9,151 nucleotides of DNA from an uncultured Bacteroidales bacterium (GTDB taxonomy: Bacteria > Bacteroidota > Bacteroidia > Bacteroidales > Muribaculaceae): NCBI GenBank assembly GCA_949123685.1, contig CASBHZ010000104.1, positions 1 through 9,151 on the forward strand, written 5' to 3'. Position numbers and translations under genes: made by a program. Under the pieces are notes generated by a model, which was not told the DNA's origin, did no database searches, and saw nothing but the letters and a program-made list of their open reading frames with translations. Position 1 is the first letter of the stretch; every line of letters starts with the position of its first letter. Shown one piece after another: positions 1 to 7,185 of the stretch.

Positions 1-47
1 CTACACAAGGAGACACACTCTTTCCCTACACGACGCTCTTCCGATCT
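1..47 (+). other. Illumina P5/TruSeq adapter contamination
   Basis: Bases 15-47 match the TruSeq universal read-1 adapter (beginning ACACTCTTTCCC and ending GCTCTTCCGATCT). Bases 1-6 (CTACAC) match the end of the P5 flow-cell sequence, and bases 7-14 (AAGGAGAC) occupy the 8-base i5 index position, so the whole block has the P5-index-read-1 architecture. This is library-construction sequence left on a contig end, not genomic DNA. The biological sequence starts at base 48, already in frame within hsdM. Nothing should be annotated here, and the block should be trimmed. Confidence 0.97.
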
Positions 48-48
48 A

Positions 49-1008
49 GGGCGGCTTCCTTTCGGGCTTCCGAGCGTCAACGATGCAGAAGAAATAAGCA
101 ACGCAAACTACCTTTGGATTCAATATTTTTACGCCTATCTTAACGAGCAAGGACGAGCCGGATTCGTAATGGCTTCCTCCGCTACCGACTCGCAGCACCG
201 CGAAAGCGAGATTCGCGAGGAACTGGTTAAGACAGGCGATGTCGATGTGATGATTTCCGTTGGCAACAATTTCTTCTACACACTATCTTTGCCGTGTACT
301 CTTTGGTTCTTTGACAAAGCGAAACCTGCAGAACGGAAAAATCAAATTCTGTTTATTGACGCCCGTAACTACTACACGGTCGTAGATCGCACACTTAACG
401 AATGGAACGATTGGCAAATTAGAAATTTGAACGCAATCGTTTGGTTGTACCGTGGTGAAACAGACCGATACAAAGCACTTATACGTCAATACTATTCATG
501 GCTCGCGAATTTCGTTGAAGCACATGATAATGAATGGCTGCACCCAGACACAGTAAGTCCTATTACAATCCGTGAGGGTCTTGACTGCTCTCTCGTACAT
601 TTTAAGAAGCACCAAAAAAGCTTAGAAGCGCAGTATAAAGCCACAACAAAGCGAGCTGAAAAAGCTGAGATAAAAAAACTCATTGACGATAACGCCAATA
701 TTGTTGCCGAATTTGCAGAAGCTCTCGATGTCGCCAATCAGTTTGTTTGGCTATCTGAAAAATTCGGCGAAGACGGCAATTATAAAGATATTGCAGGTCT
801 TTGTAAGATTGCAACGTCAGATGTTATTGAAGCTAAAAATTTCTCACTCACGCCCGGTGCCTATGTAGGCGTAGCCGAGCAAGAACATGATGGTGTGGAT
901 TTCACTCAACGTATGATTGAAATTCATAAAGAACTATCTGAATTACAAAAAGAGTCTGTATCTCTTTTTGCTCAAATACAAGCTAATCAATCCAAGCTAT
1001 GGAAATGA
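49..1008 (+). CDS. hsdM: Type I restriction-modification DNA methyltransferase subunit M, 5'-truncated
   Basis: This is the C-terminal 319 residues of HsdM, the N6-adenine methyltransferase subunit that with HsdS forms the M2S modification enzyme and is also part of the restriction complex. The frame is open from base 49, immediately after the adapter. The first residues (GRLPFGLP, then SNANYLWIQYFY and GRAGFVMASSA) match the HsdM region just after the catalytic NPPF motif. Further conserved blocks follow: VDVMISVGNNFFYT, LPCTLWFFDK, LFIDAR, and near the C-terminus IAGLCKIAT, then FSLTPGAYVGV and a helical tail thought to contact HsdS. The SAM-binding motif and NPPF lie upstream of the contig end. 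The ATG at 169 (inside GFVMASS) is an internal methionine, not a start. The stop at 1006-1008 overlaps the start of hsdS, indicating translational coupling. The truncation is an assembly edge, not evidence of gene decay. Confidence 0.95.
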   Translation, partial: GRLPFGLPSVNDAEEISNANYLWIQYFYAYLNEQGRAGFVMASSATDSQHRESEIREELVKTGDVDVMISVGNNFFYTLSLPCTLWFFDKAKPAERKNQILFIDARNYYTVVDRTLNEWNDWQIRNLNAIVWLYRGETDRYKALIRQYYSWLANFVEAHDNEWLHPDTVSPITIREGLDCSLVHFKKHQKSLEAQYKATTKRAEKAEIKKLIDDNANIVAEFAEALDVANQFVWLSEKFGEDGNYKDIAGLCKIATSDVIEAKNFSLTPGAYVGVAEQEHDGVDFTQRMIEIHKELSELQKESVSLFAQIQANQSKLWK

Positions 1009-2147
1009 AGACTGTTCATATAGGCGACTTAGGCGAAATAATTACCGGGAGCACTCCTTCAAAGAAGAATCCCGATAATTATGGCGACTTTGCGCTTTGG
1101 ATTAAGCCGACCGATATGGACGAGAACAATAAATATACTCGCGAAACCGAGGAAATGTTCTCTGAACGTTCAGCAGAAGCCTGCCGTTCTCGTCTCATTC
1201 CAAAGGATTCTATACTCGTCCCTTGCATCGGAACTGTTGGCACAAAACTTACTATGTCGCCGATTGATTGCTTCACCAATCAATCAGTAAATGCGATCGT
1301 GCCAAATGAAGATTATGATAATCACTATGTGTATTATCTTATCCGCAACTTTTTACCCGCTTTAAAAGGATATAATAAAGGTACAGCTTCCGGTCGAGAG
1401 TATATCGCTAAAAGTGCGTTTGAGAACATCGAAATTTGTGTCCATGAAGATTTAGCGATACAGCACAAAATAGGAAAGATTCTTTCGACATACGATGATT
1501 TGATTGAAAATTGTAGGAAGCAGATTGCTTTGCTTGAAGAAGTCGCTCGACGTCTTTATCACGAGTGGTTTGTTGATTTCCGTTTTCCTGGTTACGAAAC
1601 TGCCACATTTAATGAAGATGGTTTACCATATGACTGGCATACCTCAAATGTGAATGAAATGCTTACATTTCATAGAGGATATGACTTAACAAAAAAACAA
1701 TTTGTTGATGGTATCTATCCTATCGTGGGATCCTCTTCTATTATAGGATATCACAATCATTACAAAATAAATGGCCCCGGAATAGTAACAGGTCGTTCAG
1801 GAAGTTTAGGAACTATACAATTTATATTTGACAACTTTTGGCCTCATAACACATCTTTGTATCTAAGTAACACTAAGGGACATAGTATTTATTTTCTGCA
1901 TCAAATGCTTATCCTTTTGGATTTATCTACATTGAACAATGGAGGAGCGATACCTACTCTCAATAGAAATACATTATCCAACATTGCAGTTATAAAACCA
2001 TCACATATTGTGGAGATGCAATTTCACGAACGTGTGTCACCATATTATATACTTCTGAACAATTTAAGGAGACTGGTATCAACCCTAACCGAAGCACGCG
2101 ACCGCTTGCTTCCTAAACTGATGTCGGGCGAAATAAACGTTGAATAA
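999..2147 (+). CDS. hsdS: Type I restriction-modification specificity subunit S
   Basis: HsdS (382 residues) reads the bipartite DNA target and holds two HsdM subunits. The architecture is canonical: first target-recognition domain at about residues 1-150 (opening VHIGDLGEIITGSTPSKK, typical of an HsdS TRD start); a central conserved helix at about 155-195 (KIGKILSTYDDLIENC, then LLEEVARRLYHEWFVDFRF); a second recognition domain at about 215-340 (with GRSGSLG near 265-271); and a distal helix at about 345-375 ending RDRLLPKLMSGEI. The two helices set the spacing between the half-sites. The target cannot be predicted from sequence alone. Two starts are possible: ATG at 999, or ATG at 1005, which gives the common 4-base ATGA overlap with the hsdM stop. 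I cannot decide between them because there is no clear ribosome-binding site. The second recognition domain is clearly AT-richer than the first (for example 19 G/C of 60 at 1861-1920 against 31 of 60 at 1141-1200), as expected if the domain was exchanged. Confidence 0.95.
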   Translation: MEMKTVHIGDLGEIITGSTPSKKNPDNYGDFALWIKPTDMDENNKYTRETEEMFSERSAEACRSRLIPKDSILVPCIGTVGTKLTMSPIDCFTNQSVNAIVPNEDYDNHYVYYLIRNFLPALKGYNKGTASGREYIAKSAFENIEICVHEDLAIQHKIGKILSTYDDLIENCRKQIALLEEVARRLYHEWFVDFRFPGYETATFNEDGLPYDWHTSNVNEMLTFHRGYDLTKKQFVDGIYPIVGSSSIIGYHNHYKINGPGIVTGRSGSLGTIQFIFDNFWPHNTSLYLSNTKGHSIYFLHQMLILLDLSTLNNGGAIPTLNRNTLSNIAVIKPSHIVEMQFHERVSPYYILLNNLRRLVSTLTEARDRLLPKLMSGEINVE

Positions 2148-2149
2148 TT

Positions 2150-5100
2150 ATGGCTTACGACTATTCCGAAAATATATTGGTGCAGGAAAGTGCCGGTCAG
2201 GTACTCGATGAACTCGGTTGGCGTGTAGAGTATGCGTTCAACACCGAAGTTCTCGGCGAAGACGGCACCTTCGGCAGAAAGAATTATCGAGAGATTCTTT
2301 TGACCCGCCACTTCAAAGCGGCTCTAAAGCGACTCAATCCGTGGATTTCACCTCAGCAGATTAAGGAAGCTGTCGATACTATGACGGCGTTCCTGCCTAC
2401 GGCATCACTGCTTCAAATCAACGAAGAAAAATACCGCCTCATTCGCGACGGCATACCTGTTACAGATCATTCGCCTGACAGCGAACAAGGCAAACGCACA
2501 GCCCGAATGATTGACTTCGAGAAGCCCGAAAGTGCTAAAAATGAATTTCTCGCTATAAAGGAACTTAAAATTCATGGCCCACTTTACCGTCGTCGCACCG
2601 ACATTGTAGGTTTTGTCAATGGTATTCCGTTGCTGTTTGTCGAACTCAAACGCAGCGACGTAGATGTTAAGGAGGCTTACGACAACAACTACACAGACTA
2701 TCAGGACACAATCCCACACCTTTTCCATTTCAACGCATTTCTGATGCTGTCGAATGGGTTGGAGGCTAAGATAGGCACCCTCGGTAGCGATTACGAGTTT
2801 TTCCACGAGTGGAAACGCCTCAAAGAGGAAGACCCCGGAAATGTGGAACTTGAAACAATGTTGCGCGGCGTGTGCAACAAGCGAAATTTTATTGACCTGT
2901 TGGAGAATTTTATTCTGTACGATCACAGCGATGGCCGCACAGTAAAAATCCTTTCACGCAATCATCAGTTCCTCGGTGTCAATCAAGCAGTCGAAGTTTA
3001 TGGCCAACGCAAGCTGCGCGACGGCAAACTCGGTGTGTTCTGGCATACACAAGGTAGCGGTAAAAGTTATTCGATGCTTTTCTTCGCGCAGAAAATCAAC
3101 CGTAAATTTGTAGGCTCTCCCACATTCGTAGTTCTTACAGACCGCGAGGAGCTGAACACTCAGATTTCCGAACTTTTCGCCGCTTGTGGTCTGCTAAGAG
3201 GTAAGGCGGAAGATGCAATAGCCACCAGTGGCGAAAACCTTATCAAGCGGCTTCAGGGCAACCAGGCTTACATCTTCTCGCTTATACACAAGTTCAATAG
3301 GCCTGATGCAGAGCCGATATATCCCGACCACGACATTATTTTGATGAGCGATGAAGCCCACCGCACACAAAACGGTATTTATGCCGACAACATGATGCGC
3401 TTGCTTCCTACCGCTCACCGCATAGGTTTCACCGGCACTCCGCTTCTAGCCAATGACAATATCACTGAGCGAACATTCGGCGGATATGTGTCGATTTACG
3501 ACTTCAAGCGAGCCGTAGATGATAAAGCCACCGTACCGCTTTTCTATGAAAACCGTGGTGAAAAATTGAGGGAGCTGACAAATCCGATTATCAATGAACA
3601 GATTATTGATGCCATAGAAGCAGCCGACCTCGACCCGTCACAACAGGAAAAGGTAGAGCGTGAATTTGCCAAAGAAATTCATGTGCTTACCTCAGAGAAA
3701 CGCCTACGCATGATAGCTCGCGATTTCGTTGAGCATTATTCTGACCTTTGGACTTCCGGCAAAGCTATGATGGTTTGCCTAAATAAAGTTACTTGTGTCA
3801 GAATGTATAATTACGTTCAGGACTATTGGGTTGAGGCTATCCGTGATCTTGAAAATGAAATTGCCCATGCCTCACAGCAGGAAGCTCAGGAGTTGCAACG
3901 CAAACTCGATTGGATGCTGCAAACCGAAATGGCGGTTGTCATTTCTCAGGAACAAAACGAAATTCAAACTTTTGCCAAGTGGGGGCTTGACATTTTACCG
4001 CACCGCGAAAAAATGGAAAGGCTTGACCTTGACAAACGATTTAAGAAACGTGAAAATCCTTTACGAGTAGTATTCGTTTGTGCCATGTGGCTCACTGGCT
4101 TCGACGTAAAATCGTTGTCGTGTCTCTTCCTTGATAAGCCTTTAAAAGCACATACACTAATGCAGACCATAGCTCGTGCAAACCGTGTATGTGAGGGTAA
4201 ACCGAACGGTCTGATTATTGATTATATCGGCATTGTCAAAGCATTGCGCGAAGCCCTTGCCAACTATACGCAGACTCCCGGCGGTGATGGCTCCGAACCG
4301 ACTACCCCAAAAGAGGAGATATTGCGTATTTTCTACGAAACCATCGCTTCGGCTATTGATTTCCTTGCTGGAAAAGGCTTCGCCCTTCAAACCCTTATTG
4401 ATGCCGGGGGATTCCATAAGCAGGCTTTATTGAAGGATGCCGCAGATATTTTGTTGGAGTCGCTTGAAACCAAAAAGGCTTTCAGCACTTTTGCAACTAC
4501 CATAATTCGATTGGGTAAGTTCATGACCCACGAAGATTTGAATGATGAAACTCGCAAGCAGCGCGATGCAATTGTCGCCATATATCATCAGCTCCAGGCT
4601 CGCAGAAAACGTGCAAACATCACCGACCTTTCCGTGCAAATCAACAGAATTGTCAGTGAATATATAGGTACTAACCCTGATGAGAAACTGACCGGCACCC
4701 GTCAGTTCGACATCAGCAAAATAGACTTTGACCTCTTGCAACGTGAATTTGCTAAAACCAAACATAAGAATACGTTGCTCAAAGATATCGAAGAACTCCT
4801 AAAGGAACGTATCGCACAAATGATGGCTGCCAACCCCTCGCGAATAAATTTCTACGAAGAGTATCAGCGTATCATCAAGGAATACAATCAGGAGCAAAAC
4901 CGTGCGTCGATTGAGCAAACCTTTATGGATTTGATGCGACTTTCGCAAAGCCTCAATACCGAGGAGAAACGATATATCGCTGAGGGCTTCACTACCGACG
5001 AAGAACTCTCGCTCTATGACTTGCTTTTCAAAAACGATCTTAGCAAATCCGAGATTGACTCTTTGAAAAAATTCTCTGTTGAACTTTTGGAAACCGTCAA

Positions 5101-5281
5101 AGCCAAAATCGCAGAACTTCACAACTGGCGCGAAAAAGAAGAACCGCGCAACATCATTGATATTCTTATTCGTGATACCCTATGGCAGGGTATGCCTGAG
5201 TCATATTCCGACACTCAGCTCAATGAATATCGCCGCCGTGTGTTCGAGTATTTCTATGAACGCTACCCAATAGTAGCTTAG
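2150..5281 (+). CDS. hsdR: Type I restriction enzyme subunit R (endonuclease and translocase)
   Basis: HsdR (1043 residues) is the motor and nuclease subunit, which translocates DNA after the complex meets an unmethylated site and then cuts. The length is close to that of EcoR124-type R subunits. The N-terminal PD-(D/E)xK nuclease domain is visible as D151 (RRRTDIVGF) and E165-L-K167 (LLFVELK). Superfamily 2 helicase motifs follow: Walker A QGSGKS at 301-306, DEAH at 401-404, GFTGTP at 426-431, WLTGFD at 647-652 and QTIARANR at 672-679. The remainder is the helical C-terminal region that usually binds the M2S core. All the key catalytic residues I looked for are present and the frame is unbroken, so the subunit should be active. 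It starts two bases after the hsdS stop, so M, S and R form one operon. GC is moderate to high (36 G/C of 60 at 3001-3060), quite unlike the next gene. Confidence 0.97.
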   Translation: MAYDYSENILVQESAGQVLDELGWRVEYAFNTEVLGEDGTFGRKNYREILLTRHFKAALKRLNPWISPQQIKEAVDTMTAFLPTASLLQINEEKYRLIRDGIPVTDHSPDSEQGKRTARMIDFEKPESAKNEFLAIKELKIHGPLYRRRTDIVGFVNGIPLLFVELKRSDVDVKEAYDNNYTDYQDTIPHLFHFNAFLMLSNGLEAKIGTLGSDYEFFHEWKRLKEEDPGNVELETMLRGVCNKRNFIDLLENFILYDHSDGRTVKILSRNHQFLGVNQAVEVYGQRKLRDGKLGVFWHTQGSGKSYSMLFFAQKINRKFVGSPTFVVLTDREELNTQISELFAACGLLRGKAEDAIATSGENLIKRLQGNQAYIFSLIHKFNRPDAEPIYPDHDIILMSDEAHRTQNGIYADNMMRLLPTAHRIGFTGTPLLANDNITERTFGGYVSIYDFKRAVDDKATVPLFYENRGEKLRELTNPIINEQIIDAIEAADLDPSQQEKVEREFAKEIHVLTSEKRLRMIARDFVEHYSDLWTSGKAMMVCLNKVTCVRMYNYVQDYWVEAIRDLENEIAHASQQEAQELQRKLDWMLQTEMAVVISQEQNEIQTFAKWGLDILPHREKMERLDLDKRFKKRENPLRVVFVCAMWLTGFDVKSLSCLFLDKPLKAHTLMQTIARANRVCEGKPNGLIIDYIGIVKALREALANYTQTPGGDGSEPTTPKEEILRIFYETIASAIDFLAGKGFALQTLIDAGGFHKQALLKDAADILLESLETKKAFSTFATTIIRLGKFMTHEDLNDETRKQRDAIVAIYHQLQARRKRANITDLSVQINRIVSEYIGTNPDEKLTGTRQFDISKIDFDLLQREFAKTKHKNTLLKDIEELLKERIAQMMAANPSRINFYEEYQRIIKEYNQEQNRASIEQTFMDLMRLSQSLNTEEKRYIAEGFTTDEELSLYDLLFKNDLSKSEIDSLKKFSVELLETVKAKIAELHNWREKEEPRNIIDILIRDTLWQGMPESYSDTQLNEYRRRVFEYFYERYPIVA

Positions 5282-5345
5282 AACAATTACGACGAGTACA
5301 ATTGAATGAAAAGGACTAAATAAATGAACGCGCACAAGAGAGATT

Positions 5346-6953
5346 ATGAGAAAGAAAGTATTAAATATACCAGCAGATATATTAACGGATTCTGATGGTC
5401 GTTATGTGCTTGATTCTTATTCAAAAGTGCTGAACTATATCTTATGCACATCTGAACAGGACACCATAAATTTGTCTAATTGCGTGCTTATTCCTTCTTC
5501 AGATCACTTTTCATTTGATTTTTGGGAACTTTTCAGACATGCTGAATCTAAAGGTCAAAATTTAGATATTGGCATTTCTAAAAATAATGATAAGACTGGC
5601 GCACAACTTGTTGTTTCAAAACGAGTTGTTTGCAACAATTCCATTATAAAAAAATCCTCTTTTTCAAATGTTTCATTTGAAAAATTTGTGACATTTGGCA
5701 AGTCGGTGCTGGAGGATATTCACTTTTCTCATTCGATATTTTCAACGGGGGTTAGTATTACAGAGTCCGTGATAACTGGATATGTAGCATTCAATGGAAT
5801 TAAAGCCCGTAGTAGCTATCTGCACGATATTTCATACGTAGGTTCTTATTTTGATTTTACATTTTCTAAGATAGAATCGATCAGTATTCTATCATCAACA
5901 TTTCAGTATAGCGAAGATAACAAGAAAGAAGCTATTGAAAAACCGGGGATTATACACCATGATTTAAATTTTGCACACTCCTTATTAGGAGAGGTGCAGA
6001 TTAATAGAGGAAACTCAGAGTTATTTATATCATTCCTCGACTCTCATATCACTGGTAGTTTGCATGTCTATGATTGTACCCTTGAGAAAGGGTTGATTCT
6101 TGAAGGATGTATTATAAGTGGAGTTCAATCCACAATTATCAATACTACAAATCATAAAAATAATGGTAATGCAATATTAGGGATATCTGGAATCAAAATT
6201 CAATCAGAACTTACCATTATTGGAATTTCTTGTGATTCTATAGATGCACGAGATTGCGTGATTGAAAAGTCTGGGCGGTTGAGCATTTTTCAGACGATAA
6301 CCAATTACATAGATTTTGAAAGAGCGAGTTTTTATGGCGAGGTAAATATTAACCATCTTAATCCTTCATCAAGCAAAAATGCAAATTCATTGTGTAAAAT
6401 CAACATGGAGTGTGCAATAAATCTCGGAAATCTTAATATTTCACTTGATAACGTAAAGGTGCTTAATTATGATACTGCTAAAATTCTAAGACTTGCAGCA
6501 CAGAAATTAAATAACAGCATTGAGATTCCGGCATTAAGAGCCACTGAACATAAATTATTCCTAAAAGAAAATAAGCTAAGGTTCTCATTTACGTCAATCG
6601 CTGATCACATATTATTATGGCTGAACAAAATGAGCAATGATTTCGGAACAAATTGGATATTAGGGTGTTTTTTCTGCATTGTAGTTTCAATGATATTTAA
6701 AGGTTTAATTGGCTTATCATTAGGAGAATATATTCTTTGTCTTGACCCATCAAATTGGGTGCTATTTTCAAAACAGTTCTGGGTGGAAACTTTTGAATTC
6801 CTGTGGTTACCTAATTTGGACAGTTTCAAGGATATAGTATCAAATGAAAGATGTACGCCTTTGACAATGATAGCCTACATTGCTGGAAAAAGTTTAATTG
6901 CATATGGTATTTTTCAGACAGTTGTTGCGTTTAGAAAATACAGTAGCAAGTAA
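5346..6953 (+). CDS. Uncharacterised beta-solenoid-like protein with two C-terminal membrane helices
   Basis: I do not recognise a named family for this 535-residue protein. Residues about 85-375 are rich in short, evenly spaced strand-like segments alternating with polar turns (for example SSFSNVSFEKF, HSIFSTGVSITESVITGYVAF, GSLHVYDCTLEKGLILEGCIISG), resembling degenerate pentapeptide-repeat or right-handed beta-helix proteins. There is no signal peptide. After a charged linker (about 400-430) comes LWLNKMSNDFGTNW, a predicted membrane helix at about 436-457, a loop of nearly 50 residues, a second helix at about 505-528, and the end AYGIFQTVVAFRKYSSK. From memory this tail recurs in Bacteroidetes hypothetical proteins. 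No nuclease, ATPase or channel selectivity-filter motif is visible. The gene lies 64 bases after hsdR on the same strand and is very AT-rich (15 G/C of 60 at 5641-5700), pointing to separate acquisition. The ATG at 5346 is preceded by AAGAGAG at 5336-5342, a weak ribosome-binding site. A membrane-anchored sensor or effector of the defence locus is inference only. Confidence 0.85.
   Translation: MRKKVLNIPADILTDSDGRYVLDSYSKVLNYILCTSEQDTINLSNCVLIPSSDHFSFDFWELFRHAESKGQNLDIGISKNNDKTGAQLVVSKRVVCNNSIIKKSSFSNVSFEKFVTFGKSVLEDIHFSHSIFSTGVSITESVITGYVAFNGIKARSSYLHDISYVGSYFDFTFSKIESISILSSTFQYSEDNKKEAIEKPGIIHHDLNFAHSLLGEVQINRGNSELFISFLDSHITGSLHVYDCTLEKGLILEGCIISGVQSTIINTTNHKNNGNAILGISGIKIQSELTIIGISCDSIDARDCVIEKSGRLSIFQTITNYIDFERASFYGEVNINHLNPSSSKNANSLCKINMECAINLGNLNISLDNVKVLNYDTAKILRLAAQKLNNSIEIPALRATEHKLFLKENKLRFSFTSIADHILLWLNKMSNDFGTNWILGCFFCIVVSMIFKGLIGLSLGEYILCLDPSNWVLFSKQFWVETFEFLWLPNLDSFKDIVSNERCTPLTMIAYIAGKSLIAYGIFQTVVAFRKYSSK
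5660..5684. repeat. Perfect 11-base inverted repeat inside the AT-rich gene
   Basis: The arms TTTTTCAAATG (5660-5670) and CATTTGAAAAA (5674-5684) are exact reverse complements separated by TTT. It lies within the coding frame (residues about 105-113, FSNVSFEK) and could fold as a hairpin in the mRNA. In such AT-rich repetitive coding sequence it may be a by-product of repeated strand motifs. No function is assigned. Confidence 0.6.
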
Positions 6954-7016
6954 AATCACATCTTTCATGTAAGCCATTTATAACAACGGAAGCAAGCCTT
7001 TAGAACGGGAACGATT

Positions 7017-7145
7017 ATGGATAACGAACAGATATTATTCCAGACGCAAGGTGGCAAGACGAAGACTGAGGTTCGGCTTGCCAATGAATCCGTGTGGCTC
7101 ACGGCTGACTAGATGGCGGAGCTGTTTCAGCGCGACAAGAACCAA
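7017..7145 (+). pseudogene. RhuM-family gene remnant (N-terminal fragment with nonsense codon)
   Basis: Translation from ATG 7017 gives MDNEQILFQTQGGKTKTEV, then RLANESVWLTAD, a TAG stop at 7110-7112, and in the same frame MAELFQRDKN. This matches the N-terminus of RhuM-family proteins (typical pattern: ...YQ..DG.T.IEVRL...TVWLTQ.QMAELF.R.K...I), in which the residue before MAELF is usually glutamine, so a CAG-to-TAG change explains the stop. After about 7145 the similarity ends; the frame runs into unrelated AT-rich sequence and stops at 7176-7178. The expected continuation (SxHIxNIFxEGEL and the rest of a roughly 300-residue protein) is missing. It is therefore broken twice, by a nonsense codon and by loss of most of the gene. 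RhuM-family genes commonly sit inside or beside type I hsd operons, so this is probably a former member of the locus. Confidence 0.8.
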
Positions 7146-7185
7146 TACCTCTCCGTTAATATAAGTATTCACAATTGATATAATA

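Noticed and set aside
169..1008. ATG at 169 as the start of hsdM
   Set aside because: The same frame is open back to base 49 and encodes HsdM-typical sequence (LPFGLP, NANYLWIQ, GRAGFVM); the methionine is internal.
1716..1750. Inverted repeat TATCCTAT / ATAGGATA inside hsdS, considered as an inversion site for phase variation
   Set aside because: The arms are only eight bases, 19 apart, within the second recognition domain, and no second hsdS copy or recombinase gene is present.
2405..2926. 173-residue minus-strand open frame
   Set aside because: It lies antisense to the nuclease domain of hsdR, where the + strand shows conserved catalytic residues; the translation resembles no family.
5175..5193. 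Hairpin ATACCCT / AGGGTAT near the end of hsdR, considered as a terminator
   Set aside because: It lies inside the coding region with no T-run after it; likely incidental.
5346..6953. The solenoid-membrane protein considered as a pentapeptide-linked potassium channel
   Set aside because: There is no GYG-type selectivity filter or pore helix between the two membrane segments; the connecting loop is nearly 50 residues and lacks those motifs.
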